A stretch of 53,521 nt of DNA from Verrucomicrobiales bacterium (GCA_016793885.1 JAEUHE010000163.1:1-53521); one strand, 5' to 3'. Positions 1 to 8,171 are shown, counted from the stretch's first letter. Translations and numbers: made by a program. Notes: generated by a model from the letters alone, not told the origin.

Positions 1-185
1 CCACCACACACCACCACTCCTCAGGAAAACCACCTATTCCATTGGGCCACTCCACCACCACCGCTTTCACCTTAGTTTCTTCGTGTGGTTCGTCGAGGGG
101 ACAAGTGCAGAATCTAGGATAGCGAGTGAGCCTCACGCCAAGAGTAAGCTTGTTAACGGCAGGTGAAGAGTGTTACGCATCACCC
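1..185. other. Left edge, no gene recognised
   Basis: This stretch is rich in short CAC/CCA triplet runs near its beginning and contains no ORF that looks protein-coding. It may hold the promoter of the small ORF at 186, but no convincing -35/-10 pair was found. A purine-rich AGGTGAAGAG at 161-170 is the only candidate ribosome binding site. Confidence 0.4.
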
Positions 186-398
186 ATGAATGCCGACGAC
201 TCCACCAAGGTCATTGGTCGACGCCGTCCCGGAAAGGGCGGGCTGGATTCCGCCAACGGCTTTTTGAAGCTGGTCATCAGCCTGCGCGGCGAGAAACCAT
301 TCATTCCGCGCGGCGTATACCGGTTCAGCAGTCACGAAGAAAAGGATGCATGGACTCTGAAGATGCTCACCCGCCCGACTCGCGTCCCCCCACGCTAG
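186..398 (+). CDS. Small basic protein paired with a nucleotidyltransferase
   Basis: A 70-aa protein starting MNADDSTKVIGRRRPGKGG, basic, with a short motif GVYRFSSHEEKDAWTLKML near its C-terminus. It overlaps the nucleotidyltransferase ORF at 350 by 49 bases in another frame, which suggests translational coupling. I do not recognise a named family. Small ORFs immediately upstream of AbiEii/MNT-type nucleotidyltransferases are often their partner or antidote, so an antitoxin-like role is an inference. The frame stays open upstream to a GTG at 126, but the ATG at 186 is preferred because AGGTGAAGAG lies upstream (161-170). The spacing is somewhat long, so the start is moderately secure. No transmembrane or signal segment is seen. 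Confidence 0.55.
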   Translation: MNADDSTKVIGRRRPGKGGLDSANGFLKLVISLRGEKPFIPRGVYRFSSHEEKDAWTLKMLTRPTRVPPR

Positions 399-844
399 AG
401 GACCTGCTCCTCCTTTGCCGCAGCCTGAATGAGACTGGGGCACGATATCTCGTCGTGGGTGGTTTCGCCGTCATGCAACACGGATTTACCCGGGCGACCG
501 AAGATATCGACCTCTTGGTCGAGTCGTCGCCGGAGAACCAGGCCAAGGTCAAAAAGGCTTTGGAAGCATTGCCCGACAAGGCGGTACTCGCGCTGGGTGA
601 CGACGATTTGCGCAACTGGGTGGTGGTGCGCGTGGCGGACGAGATCGTAGTCGATCTCATGCTCGCCGCCTGCGGGATCGGCTACGAGGAGGCGAGTAAG
701 GAGATTGAGATCGTCCACCTGCAAGGAGTGCCGATTCCGTTCGCGTCGCCCGCCCTGCTCCTGCGCATGAAACAGACCCATCGCGAAAAGGACCATTTGG
801 ACCGGATGTTCCTGGAACGAAAGCTTCGCGGCGAGAATCCCTGA
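350..844 (+). CDS. Nucleotidyltransferase (AbiEii/MNT-like fold)
   Basis: A 164-aa protein starting MDSEDAHPPDS. After a leader of about 25 residues comes RYLVVGGFAVMQHG followed by TEDIDLLVES. This is the glycine-rich motif plus the DxD metal-binding pair of the DNA polymerase beta-like nucleotidyltransferase superfamily. A later third acidic position (VVDLM) and the tail LLLRMKQTHREKDHLD fit the family of stand-alone nucleotidyltransferases found in toxin-antitoxin or abortive infection pairs. The frame is open upstream to 170, but that extension has no protein-like character and overlaps the 186-398 ORF, so the ATG at 350 was chosen. The product probably transfers NMP to a protein or RNA. 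The actual target is unknown. Confidence 0.75.
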   Translation: MDSEDAHPPDSRPPTLEDLLLLCRSLNETGARYLVVGGFAVMQHGFTRATEDIDLLVESSPENQAKVKKALEALPDKAVLALGDDDLRNWVVVRVADEIVVDLMLAACGIGYEEASKEIEIVHLQGVPIPFASPALLLRMKQTHREKDHLDRMFLERKLRGENP

Positions 845-951
845 GCGCCGCCGAGAGCCCATCGGACGTCTTCAAGACGCGCTGGACGTATTTGGAGTTG
901 ACCGTGAAGCGGTCCGACAAGGTTTATAGTTCCGATTTCCGGCAGACCTCC

Positions 952-1140
952 CCCGCTTTGGCCTTCCCGGCGTAGCTCTGATCCCCCTCCGGGGGTGCCG
1001 AAAAGCGGTAGAGGTCTACCGCACTCCAAGACGCTTCGCGACGCGCGGAACGCTTTGGAGTGCGTGCACCCCTGTGCCGCTTTTGTCCCCCCAGAGTAGC
1101 TGGGATCCCCCTCCGGGGTAACGAAAAGGGCGTACCCACT
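952..1140. repeat. Imperfect direct repeat flanking a hairpin
   Basis: Two related copies of about 65 bp lie at 952-1020 and 1077-1140. They share a 15-base identical core GATCCCCCTCCGGGG at 980-994 and 1104-1118, 124 bp apart, plus GTAGCT just before and GAAAAG just after it. Between them, GCACTCCAA (1021-1029) can pair with TTGGAGTGC (1055-1063), giving a hairpin with a 25-base loop. The whole 845-1142 gap contains no gene. It sits between the 3' ends of the nucleotidyltransferase (plus) and the blaR1-like gene (minus), where repeats of this sort often accumulate. It could also contribute to termination, but no U-tract follows. Confidence 0.6.
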
Positions 1141-1142
1141 GG

Positions 1143-4100
1143 TTACCGATTCGGCACGCGGATCTCCCGGAGCTGTATGGTTCCCAGCTCGACAACTTGG
1201 TCCTCCTGACCCGGCTTGGCCTCGGGGACCTCGAACGTGCGTTCCGAAGCAAACGGGGGCGGTGCCGGTTCGGGCACCAAACTCATCGCTCCTTGCCGAG
1301 CATCAATCCGCAGACCGTACCTACCCGGAGCAACGACGTCCGACCGAATCGTTCCGTCACGCGCTACCGGAACCCTGATCACTCGAGCTCGAGCCAGAAC
1401 TTCACCCACCTCAGTTGATTCGGCGAAGCGCTGCCGAGCCTCGGTCGAAGGCAGAGCCTCCAACCGCTGACGAAGCGCAACCAGATCTTCGGTTTCCAAC
1501 AATGCCGAGAAAGCCTGGAAAGGAAGGGAGGAACGATCGTTAGGCAAGACGAACTTCGCATGAATTTTTCTCTCGCTGCCTCCGAGATCCAACCGTGTGA
1601 CTTGCCCACCCTGGGCCACAACTTGAGTCACGTCGCGAAACCAGCCGGTTGTCGCGGAAAGCTTCACGTGGTGGCGGATGGTCACAACACCGGGCGGTAC
1701 GTAGAGCATCCGATATCGCCCCTCGGCATCCGTCACAAATTCATGAGTTCGTGCATCGAGGACCAGAGGAGCAGAGCGAGCCATGTCAGCTCGAAGCGAT
1801 GCGTTCCCGTCGGAAAGGGTAGCCCAGAGACTCTCCCTGTTGGGATAGCCACCGATACCCGGTAGTGTCAGGTTCAGGACCTCGTTCGAAGCCGGCCGCG
1901 CACTCATCTTGAAAGAGCCATGGATCTCAGCCCATGGCTCGAGTCGGAGAGTCGGGGATTTGAGAAACGCATCGACCGGGACTTGAGCGATCCCCATCTC
2001 ACTCACAGCAACCACGGCGCGCACACCATCGAAGCGCGGCAGCGTAAACCGGCCATCTTGATCCGTCATGCCCAATTGACCCGTCTCATGAGAATCGTTC
2101 ATGAATCGCCCCCTTCCAACTACAACCCATGTTCCCGGTAGCGTCACCGCCACCTCCACACGAGGGGCCGGTGCGCCAGAGGGAGAGAGGACGACTCCGG
2201 TCAGCTCAGCTCCAGGAACCCGCACTGTAGTTACGGGATTCTTCAAGTACGTTAGCATCGGGTGCGACCCGAGACTAGGCACCTCGAGGTCTTGCGTCAG
2301 GCTTTGCCCAGGCTGAACAACCACCTCCATCAGCGGAACGACTGAAAACCCACTGAATGAAGGATCCCCTAGAGGCTCCTGGAGACTAATACCAATCGTA
2401 GCCGGTGGCACACTGGAAAACTCGAACCTCCCTTCGGCGTCTGTGGTGACCTCACCGAGGCCGTTGATCGTGATGTCAGTATCGCCCGCCAGGCTGAGCA
2501 TCAACTTCCTTTTGGCCAAGCCTTGGCCAGCGCGCTTCAAGGTTCCCCGCAAATGCCCGAACGGTTCCAACCGAATCACGGGTTGGGTCTTCAACTGCTC
2601 CAAGCTCACCAGCGCCCACCCAGCGCGTGAATTCACCAGAACGTGCGTGAGATCCCAAGGCGGCAGGAAGGCAAACGTCCCATCCTCCTGGGTGGATTGA
2701 GCCCAGTGCTTCTTAGGATGACCTTCCGTCCACCCGCTACGATCAGAGGCTAGATCAAAATAGCTCTGCACAAGCAGCACTGGCACCCGAGCCCCCGGCT
2801 TTCCGTCAGGCAAAAGCACCTTTCCTCGGGGTCCATCGCCCTTCGTCAACTTGAAGTCGAGTTCCGTGTGATCTCCTAGGAGGATGGTTCCTCCCCCCGG
2901 AATGTAACCCTCCGCTTCGATCCGCAGCGCAGGCTGCGGAATTCCTTTGCGAACCAGGACGTGGTAACGGCCTTGGAGATTCGAAGTGACCTCGGAAGCT
3001 TCCCAACTAAAACGATGGAACTCCTGCCCTCCCACCGTGACTCGAAACTTGGGCAAAGGCTGCAAGCTCGTCGCATCCAGCACTCGTCCTGCGACCTGCC
3101 AGGCCCAGGATAAATCCGGAACCGGTTCAGCGTTTGCGGCCTGGGCGGCGGTTTTGGGTCCCGGGTCACTCGGCTTTCTGACGAGACCACTCGCCGAAGG
3201 CGACTGCCCATCCGTCAAACCCACCCAGCCCACCAGCGCCAGCAGCGCGATTGCGAACAGGGACCAGCGTCGATGTGGGCGATACTGCAAAATCATGCGA
3301 AGACGCCGTTGCATTTGCGTTCGGTCCTCGAGAATCCCTACACCGCCCGGCACCGATCCCCGCGAATGAATCTGCTCCAGCAACTTCACCACGGTTTCGC
3401 CATAGCCCTCACCCGTGGTCGCACCCGAACACTCCAAAGCCAGATCGTCGCACGCGGCCTCGCGATCGGCCCGGATCCGGGCAAAAGCCCACCAGATCAT
3501 CGGATTGAACCAGTGCAGGATCTCAAGGCCAGTCATCAGCCAGTTCTGCCACAGATCTCCCCGTTTGAGATGGGCCAATTCGTGAAGAAAGATGTAATCG
3601 AGTTCTTCCGGGTTGAACCGCTCCGACATCCCGGGAGGCAGGAGCAGCTTTCGCCGAAACAAACCGAAGAGGGCTGGGCTTTCGGTCAATGAGGTCTCGA
3701 TCAGTTGTACGGTTTGATGAACGCCACACGTTAACCGACACCGTTCGAATTGGCTGATCAACGTCTGGCTCACCGCGTTGGCGTTTCGTCCAAGCGCGAG
3801 GTTGAATCGAATCGACCGAGTCAGAACCACGCCAGCCAAAAGGACCACACCCCCGCCCCACAGAAATATCAGCAGCGAGGTCCAGTCCCAGTCACTCCGG
3901 CGAGCCTCGACGGAAGGAGCACCCACTCCGACCCGGTGCAACGCCGAGGGGGCACTCACAGCAGACTCCCCCGGTGGATGCGGAGGCGGGGGCAATGTGG
4001 CAGGCGTTAAATCGGGAACAGCCAATGAAGCGTCGAGAGCAGAACGGCTGGGAGTCTGAACAGGAGGCATCGATCCGCTGCTCTCGATCGAAACCTCTCC

Positions 4101-4346
4101 GCCGGCGACCCGTACCGACGCCGGCTTCACCCAATTGAACACGCTCAGAGAGCTCTCCGGAGCCCAGGGCAACATCAGCTTGAGAAGCACCACCCACCAC
4201 AATGCGTAACGCCAGCGCGGCCGTAGCTGCTTCTGGAACATCCACTGCACGGCCAGCACGACGAGCACTAAGACGCTGGCCTGCAGAGTCGGGGTGATCA
4301 ACCACTCACGGAAGGCGGACACCAGCGGAGGAGGCAATGCATTCAT
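1143..4346 (-). CDS. BlaR1-like M56 peptidase with carboxypeptidase-like C-terminal repeats
   Basis: 1067 aa. The N-terminal 380 residues form an M56 (BlaR1/MecR1) protease. Membrane segments lie near 20-36, 45-62 and 156-178, the gluzincin motif HELAH is at residues 255-259 within FLHELAHLKRGD, the downstream acidic region ADREAACDDLALE follows at about 293-305, and there is a fourth membrane segment at about 361-378. In BlaR1 the extracytoplasmic end is a penicillin-binding sensor. Here it is replaced by about 690 residues of beta-rich domains with carboxypeptidase-regulatory-like repeats (for example VAGRVLDATSLQPLPKFRV and GRFEFSSVPP), so the signal sensed is unlikely to be a beta-lactam. 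The gene starts 9 bases after the BlaI-family repressor stop and is surely in its operon. In known systems the M56 protease inactivates the repressor. Confidence 0.88.
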   Translation of the reverse strand: MNALPPPLVSAFREWLITPTLQASVLVLVVLAVQWMFQKQLRPRWRYALWWVVLLKLMLPWAPESSLSVFNWVKPASVRVAGGEVSIESSGSMPPVQTPSRSALDASLAVPDLTPATLPPPPHPPGESAVSAPSALHRVGVGAPSVEARRSDWDWTSLLIFLWGGGVVLLAGVVLTRSIRFNLALGRNANAVSQTLISQFERCRLTCGVHQTVQLIETSLTESPALFGLFRRKLLLPPGMSERFNPEELDYIFLHELAHLKRGDLWQNWLMTGLEILHWFNPMIWWAFARIRADREAACDDLALECSGATTGEGYGETVVKLLEQIHSRGSVPGGVGILEDRTQMQRRLRMILQYRPHRRWSLFAIALLALVGWVGLTDGQSPSASGLVRKPSDPGPKTAAQAANAEPVPDLSWAWQVAGRVLDATSLQPLPKFRVTVGGQEFHRFSWEASEVTSNLQGRYHVLVRKGIPQPALRIEAEGYIPGGGTILLGDHTELDFKLTKGDGPRGKVLLPDGKPGARVPVLLVQSYFDLASDRSGWTEGHPKKHWAQSTQEDGTFAFLPPWDLTHVLVNSRAGWALVSLEQLKTQPVIRLEPFGHLRGTLKRAGQGLAKRKLMLSLAGDTDITINGLGEVTTDAEGRFEFSSVPPATIGISLQEPLGDPSFSGFSVVPLMEVVVQPGQSLTQDLEVPSLGSHPMLTYLKNPVTTVRVPGAELTGVVLSPSGAPAPRVEVAVTLPGTWVVVGRGRFMNDSHETGQLGMTDQDGRFTLPRFDGVRAVVAVSEMGIAQVPVDAFLKSPTLRLEPWAEIHGSFKMSARPASNEVLNLTLPGIGGYPNRESLWATLSDGNASLRADMARSAPLVLDARTHEFVTDAEGRYRMLYVPPGVVTIRHHVKLSATTGWFRDVTQVVAQGGQVTRLDLGGSERKIHAKFVLPNDRSSLPFQAFSALLETEDLVALRQRLEALPSTEARQRFAESTEVGEVLARARVIRVPVARDGTIRSDVVAPGRYGLRIDARQGAMSLVPEPAPPPFASERTFEVPEAKPGQEDQVVELGTIQLREIRVPNR

Positions 4347-4355
4347 GGCAATAGG

Positions 4356-4724
4356 TCATTTTTCTTTGAGCATGCGACGCAACTCCGCCAGCTCCTCCTT
4401 GCTCAACTTGCGATGCTCCACGAAGTGCGCCAGCATCGGTTTCAAAGACCCGCCGAAGATGCGGTCCAAAAACGATTCACTGGCAGCCGCCACACATTCC
4501 CGCTCGGTCACGAGCGGACGATACAAGTAGATGCGGCCTTCCTTCTCAAATCCCAAGGCACCCTTTTTGACCAGGCGATTGAGGAAGGTCTTCACCGTCT
4601 TGGGATGCCAGTCGTCGCTGGAAGAGAGCTCGTCAATGATATCCTGAGCCGTCCGAGGTGAACTGGCCCAGCAGAGTTTCATGATCTCCCATTCGGTGTC
4701 GGAAATGCGTGGAGTCGGTTTCAT
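4356..4724 (-). CDS. BlaI/MecI/CopY family transcriptional repressor
   Basis: 122 aa from MKPTPRISDTEWEIMKLCW. This is the classic winged-helix start of the BlaI/MecI family, with DTEWEIMK, a recognition region HPKTVKTFLNRLVKKGAL and a C-terminal dimerisation half. Upstream in-frame Met codons at 4784 and 4751 exist, but they lie within the operator/promoter and would add residues not expected for the family, so the ATG at 4724 was chosen. It should bind as a dimer to the two dyads just upstream (4734-4771), repressing itself and the M56 gene. Relief would come through proteolysis triggered by the M56 protein. The target regulon beyond this operon cannot be seen. Confidence 0.92.
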   Translation of the reverse strand: MKPTPRISDTEWEIMKLCWASSPRTAQDIIDELSSSDDWHPKTVKTFLNRLVKKGALGFEKEGRIYLYRPLVTERECVAAASESFLDRIFGGSLKPMLAHFVEHRKLSKEELAELRRMLKEK

Positions 4725-4733
4725 GGCGTATCG

Positions 4734-4784
4734 ATTACGGATGTAATGCATTGATTGTTTACGCCTGTAATCGATACAGCGCAA
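4734..4784 (-). promoter_or_regulatory. Promoter with two BlaI-type operator dyads
   Basis: Reading the minus strand, TTGCGC (4784-4779) and TAAACA (4761-4756), spaced 17 bp, form a plausible sigma70-like promoter. Overlapping it are two dyads of the form TTAC-N4-GTAA: ATTACGGATGTAAT at 4734-4747 and TTTACGCCTGTAAT at 4758-4771. Their centres are 24 bp apart. In addition GTATCGATTAC (4728-4738) and GTAATCGATAC (4767-4777) are a perfect 11-bp inverted repeat enclosing both. Family operators are TACA/TGTA-type dyads, so the match fits BlaI autoregulation. The promoter call itself is weaker than the operator call. Confidence 0.7.
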
Positions 4785-4816
4785 GGGAAATATTTGGAAT
4801 GAACGACCGCCGGACT

Positions 4817-5132
4817 AACCACGGATTTCTCAGATGACACAAATGAAGAACCAAGTCCCCGACCTGAATCTGCCGCCGAGAACCCGCAGGGTTCAAAGGG
4901 ATTAGCCGGGGCGTGGAGCGCAGCGGCACCCCCGGTCTGGCATCCCCCTATTCAACAGCACCCTGAAAGGGTGCCACCGGTCGGCGAAGGGACTGACGAA
5001 CAGAACAGGCTTGTTGGGTAGGGGTGACGCAGGTCTCAGAGGCCGGTGGCATCGCTGCGCGATGCTCCGTACTTTTAACAATTCCGGGGGTGCGAGCACC
5101 CCCGGCTAAATCTCTTTGAACCCTGCGGGTTC
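4817..5132. repeat. Composite palindromic repeat element
   Basis: Between blaI and dprA (about 590 bp without a gene) lies an element beginning AACCACGGATTTC (4817-4829) and enclosing a large inverted repeat. The left arm, 4880-4911, starts GAACCCGCAGGGTTC. The right arm, 5100-5132, ends GAACCCTGCGGGTTC. The arms match over about 31 bases with one mismatch and one indel. Inside are further hairpins: ACCCTGAAAGGGT near 4960-4972 and GCATCGCTGCGCGATGC at 5049-5065. Each short palindrome is made of 6-7 bp arms around a TGC/GCA centre or a GAA loop. A homologous copy lies at 36135-36280, and a core-only copy at 6661-6675. No transposase is encoded inside, so it would need a trans-acting enzyme if mobile. 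Confidence 0.8.
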
Positions 5133-5250
5133 GGGGTGTGCTGCCCAGATGAGAAACGCCGGTATCGCACGTCTTGTTTAGTCATTGGTCGGTTAAACCG
5201 TGTCGTGCCCACCGCGGTCCATGCAGAGAAGTGCCTCGGTCCAGTTCCCC

Positions 5251-5290
5251 TCCTCCCGCGTCTCTGCGCCCTTCCCGCCTCTGCGGTGCA
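5251..5290 (-). repeat. Short dispersed repeat (CACCGCAGAG type)
   Basis: On the minus strand this reads TGCACCGCAGAGGCGGGAAG followed by GGCGCAGAGACG. A related sequence starting CACCGCAGAG lies at 36091-36120, next to the second copy of the palindromic element. The pairing of this motif with the AACCACGGATTTC and GAACCCGCAGGGTTC modules at both places shows they belong to one modular repeat family, although order and orientation differ. No gene is seen in 5133-5316. Confidence 0.55.
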
Positions 5291-5316
5291 AATTCCACCG
5301 ATCCCTTTCACAACAT

Positions 5317-6432
5317 TCACTCCCCGCCCCCCGATCGCAAGAAGATCTTCCCCGGCTGCTGCGTCACGACGCGCTTCATCTCCAAGCTGAGCAGACAGAC
5401 GGACACCACCGAGACCGGTAAACCAGTGGAACGGGTGAGCTCATCGATCGAGCGCGACTCCAGCCCCAACGCCTCCATCACCTTCCGCTCGTTCTCGGAG
5501 AGCGCCACGAGCGGCAACTCGCCCGACTCGTTCGGTCCAGCCGGCCGATTCGTCGGTGGAAACAGATACTCAAACTCGCTCAAGATATCCTCCGCACCTT
5601 CGCACAGTTTGGCTCCCTTCTTGATCAATTCGTGACAGCCCTTGCTGCGCGGCGAGTCAATTCTCCCCGGCACTGCAAAGACCTGCCGCCCATACTCGGT
5701 GGCGAAGTTTGCGGTGATCAGAGCACCGCTGCTCAGGTTGGCTTCGACTACCACGGTGCCGAGGGTCATCCCCGCCACGATCCGATTGCGAATGGGAAAG
5801 GACTGCTTGTCTGCCGGACGATCAAAGGGGAACTGGGTCATTACGGCCCCTTGGGACGGAATCCGCTCGAACAGCTTCACATTCTCCGGAGGGAAGACCA
5901 AGTTGATCCCCGTGCCGAGCACCGCGATGGTTCGTCCCCCGGCGCTCAACGCACCTTGATGCGCCGCGGTATCGATCCCCCGAGCCCCACCGCTCGCCAC
6001 CGTGACACCCATATAGGCCAGCTGGTAGGCCAGCTTGCGCGCCGTCTCGATGCCGTATGGTGTGTTCTGTCGCGACCCCACCAGCGCCACCGCATTCTTG
6101 TCGCGAGGGCTGAGCGTTCCTCGGTAATAGAGCACGATCGGTGGATCATAGATTTCTCGCAGCGACGCTGGATATTCCTCTTCATCCTGGGTCACCACCT
6201 GACAGTCAAACTCGCGCAAGCGCTTCAGCTCGCGAGTCAGATCCACATGATCCTGCCAGCGGGCAATCGCCTCAGCCGTATCCGCCCCGATGCCGTGAAC
6301 TCGCAGCAGCTGATCTTCCTGTGCCGCGAGGATGGCTTGGGGTTCTCCAAAGTGGTTAAGCAGATGACGGAGCCGAACCGGCCCCACATGCTCGATCATG
6401 TTCAACGCGATCAACGCTTCTTTTCGCTGCAT
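5317..6432 (-). CDS. dprA: DNA-processing protein DprA
   Basis: 371 aa. DprA (Smf) loads RecA onto incoming single-stranded DNA during natural transformation. An N-terminal helix-hairpin-helix-like region (LLRVHGIGADTAEAIARWQ) is followed by the Rossmann-type DprA domain with VALVGSRQNTPYGIETA, the hallmark SGGARGIDTAAHQGAL, SFPIRNRIVAGM and VPGRIDSPRSKGCHELI. A C-terminal winged-helix-like segment ends the protein (SIDELTRSTGLPVSVVSVCL). The ORF is open to 6618, but the start at 6432 has a strong Shine-Dalgarno (AAGGAG about 7 bases upstream on the minus strand) and gives the canonical N-terminus MQRKEALIALNMIEHVGP. The gene stands alone, and no other competence genes are in view. Confidence 0.95.
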   Translation of the reverse strand: MQRKEALIALNMIEHVGPVRLRHLLNHFGEPQAILAAQEDQLLRVHGIGADTAEAIARWQDHVDLTRELKRLREFDCQVVTQDEEEYPASLREIYDPPIVLYYRGTLSPRDKNAVALVGSRQNTPYGIETARKLAYQLAYMGVTVASGGARGIDTAAHQGALSAGGRTIAVLGTGINLVFPPENVKLFERIPSQGAVMTQFPFDRPADKQSFPIRNRIVAGMTLGTVVVEANLSSGALITANFATEYGRQVFAVPGRIDSPRSKGCHELIKKGAKLCEGAEDILSEFEYLFPPTNRPAGPNESGELPLVALSENERKVMEALGLESRSIDELTRSTGLPVSVVSVCLLSLEMKRVVTQQPGKIFLRSGGGE

Positions 6433-6722
6433 AGCTTCTCCTTGATGAAATCTCCGCGGAAAAGACAGAGCACCGAACACACATGCGGCTGTTGCCTCCC
6501 CCTCGGAAGGAACGTGATGTATCCGAGAAGCGGGCCTGGTGCTAGAAAAAAGAGTGGAATGTCGCGCGAGGTCCGCGAGGGATTGGTTCCGAGTAATGTT
6601 GAATCCGCACCAAGACAAGTTTCCGACTCCGTCGGGTCCAGAAAAGCTGTACGGGGCCCCGAACCCGCAGGGTTCTCGACGGTGGATTCAGAAAGACATC
6701 CGAAGAAGCGAGCCCCCCCTTA
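6433..6722. repeat. Gap with one copy of the GAACCCGCAGGGTTC palindrome
   Basis: This 290-bp interval between the dprA start and the GH30 gene stop shows no credible coding sequence. At 6661-6675 it carries a perfect copy of GAACCCGCAGGGTTC (6-bp arms, GCA centre), the core of the composite element at 4817-5132, without its other modules. It may be a decayed copy or a solitary palindrome. It could also act as a weak transcription end for the GH30 gene, but no U-tract follows. Confidence 0.5.
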
Positions 6723-8171
6723 TCACGGGGTCCAAACGAAGGTGTTGATGGATTTGCCCAAGACCTGAGGTGAGAAGGCCTGAGCACCTGCCCCCACCCT
6801 GACGGTCGATTCCTGCGTCCCACAATGCACCACCACCAACACGAGCTTCCCATCCGGATTTCGAAAAGCCACGTGCTTGAGATCCGCACGCGCGGAGGTG
6901 CTCTCGATCCGAACCGCTCCGCGCTGAACAAACCTCATGAACTGACCGTAGACATAGTATTCCAACAGCCGCTCCGGTTGGAGGGTTTTGGAGTTCAGCT
7001 TTACAATTGCATGCGTTGCCGGAAACGGGCCGTTGTTTGGCTTTCCCTGATCGTCCAGCATCACCACCCAGGCGTTGTAGCTTGAGGCCCAGTTTCGCAG
7101 CCGATCGAGCAGCTGCCCAGCACCGTCGAAGCCAAAGACGGATCCTTCGGTGAAATGAATGGGCTTCCGGGGAAACTCCTGGTGAAAGGCCGTCATCCCT
7201 CCGGGCTCTCCAACATAACCATGGAAGGCCACCCCGTCGACAAACGCGGCGGCCCGGGGATCCGATAGAATCGTTCGCGGATGAGGCAAGCCGGCATCAT
7301 CCCCCTGGGCAACCAGGTTGTAGTTGTGATCGTAGCACCAGATCTTCGTCTTTAAGCCAGCCCGGCGGAAGGCGGGCCCCAAATGGTCCCGAATGAAATC
7401 ACGCTCCTGCTCGCCGGTCCAGTGACACGAGGGATAAAACCATTTGGGATCCTTCTCCTTTTGACGATCGACTCCAGGCTCGTTCTGAACCGTGACCGCA
7501 TAAATCGGAACTCCCTCAGCCTGATAGGACCTCACGAACCGGACAAAGTAGTCGGCATAGACCGAATAATACTTCGGCAGCAGTGATCCCCCGATCACAG
7601 ATCCGCTGGTCTTCATCCACCCTGGCGGGCTCCACGGCGAGGCAAAGAATAACAGCTTGGGATTCTTGCGCAGCGCCAGACGCAGCATGGGAAGGACATA
7701 GGCCTTGTCCTTGCGAATGCTGAAGCGTCGAAGGCCGGTGTCCGTCACACCGGGATCCAGATCGTTGTACGTGTACCAAGGATCGCCGGTAAAATCTGAC
7801 GATCCGATGCAGACGCGCATCAAGTTCATCCCGATTCCCGAGGCCGGATCCACCAGCTGGGTCATCAGCAGTTCCCGATCCTCCGGTAGCATTCTCCAGA
7901 GGTTCGAGCAGGTCGTAGCCTCCAAAGAGGCCCCCATCCCAAGCATGGTCTGGAAAACGATCGTGGCATCCACTTTCACGTCAGCCGAAGGAGCATCGGC
8001 TGCGGCGGCCGTCGCAAGCGCGGATAGATCTGGCTGAGGGGTGAGCTTGTGAGTGAGCGCTTCGGTAGTGGCCCACCAAGCAACACGCCCATCGGCAGCC
8101 GACGCCGTGCTCAAGATGACCAGGCCGAACATCCACACGATCGCGATTCGGGTGAGCATAGGGATCTGCAT
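6723..8171 (-). CDS. Secreted glycoside hydrolase family 30 (glucosylceramidase-like)
   Basis: 482 aa with an N-terminal signal peptide (IAIVWMFGLVILSTASA, cleavage near residue 25). The (beta/alpha)8 barrel of GH30 is visible: GMGASLEATT near 78, LMRVCIGSSDFTGDPWYTY, and FASPWSPPGWMKTSGS. The acid/base Glu is in TVQNEPGV (E231) and the nucleophile Glu in IHFTEGSVFG (E342). The C-terminal beta-sandwich (VRIESTSARADLKHVAFRNPDGKLVLVVVH) is typical of the family. It should hydrolyse beta-linked glucosides or related polymers outside the cytoplasm. Substrate choice inside GH30 cannot be told from motifs. It starts 5 bases after the RND pump stop on the same strand, so it may be co-transcribed with the pump. 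An alternative Met lies at residue 6. Confidence 0.9.
   Translation of the reverse strand: MQIPMLTRIAIVWMFGLVILSTASAADGRVAWWATTEALTHKLTPQPDLSALATAAAADAPSADVKVDATIVFQTMLGMGASLEATTCSNLWRMLPEDRELLMTQLVDPASGIGMNLMRVCIGSSDFTGDPWYTYNDLDPGVTDTGLRRFSIRKDKAYVLPMLRLALRKNPKLLFFASPWSPPGWMKTSGSVIGGSLLPKYYSVYADYFVRFVRSYQAEGVPIYAVTVQNEPGVDRQKEKDPKWFYPSCHWTGEQERDFIRDHLGPAFRRAGLKTKIWCYDHNYNLVAQGDDAGLPHPRTILSDPRAAAFVDGVAFHGYVGEPGGMTAFHQEFPRKPIHFTEGSVFGFDGAGQLLDRLRNWASSYNAWVVMLDDQGKPNNGPFPATHAIVKLNSKTLQPERLLEYYVYGQFMRFVQRGAVRIESTSARADLKHVAFRNPDGKLVLVVVHCGTQESTVRVGAGAQAFSPQVLGKSINTFVWTP

Noticed and set aside
1-60. CAC-rich beginning as a possible CRISPR or tandem repeat
   Set aside because: No regular period or spacers are present.
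5632-6768. 378-aa plus-strand ORF over dprA
   Set aside because: It is antisense to the well-supported dprA frame and has no domain; long antisense ORFs are common at this GC content.
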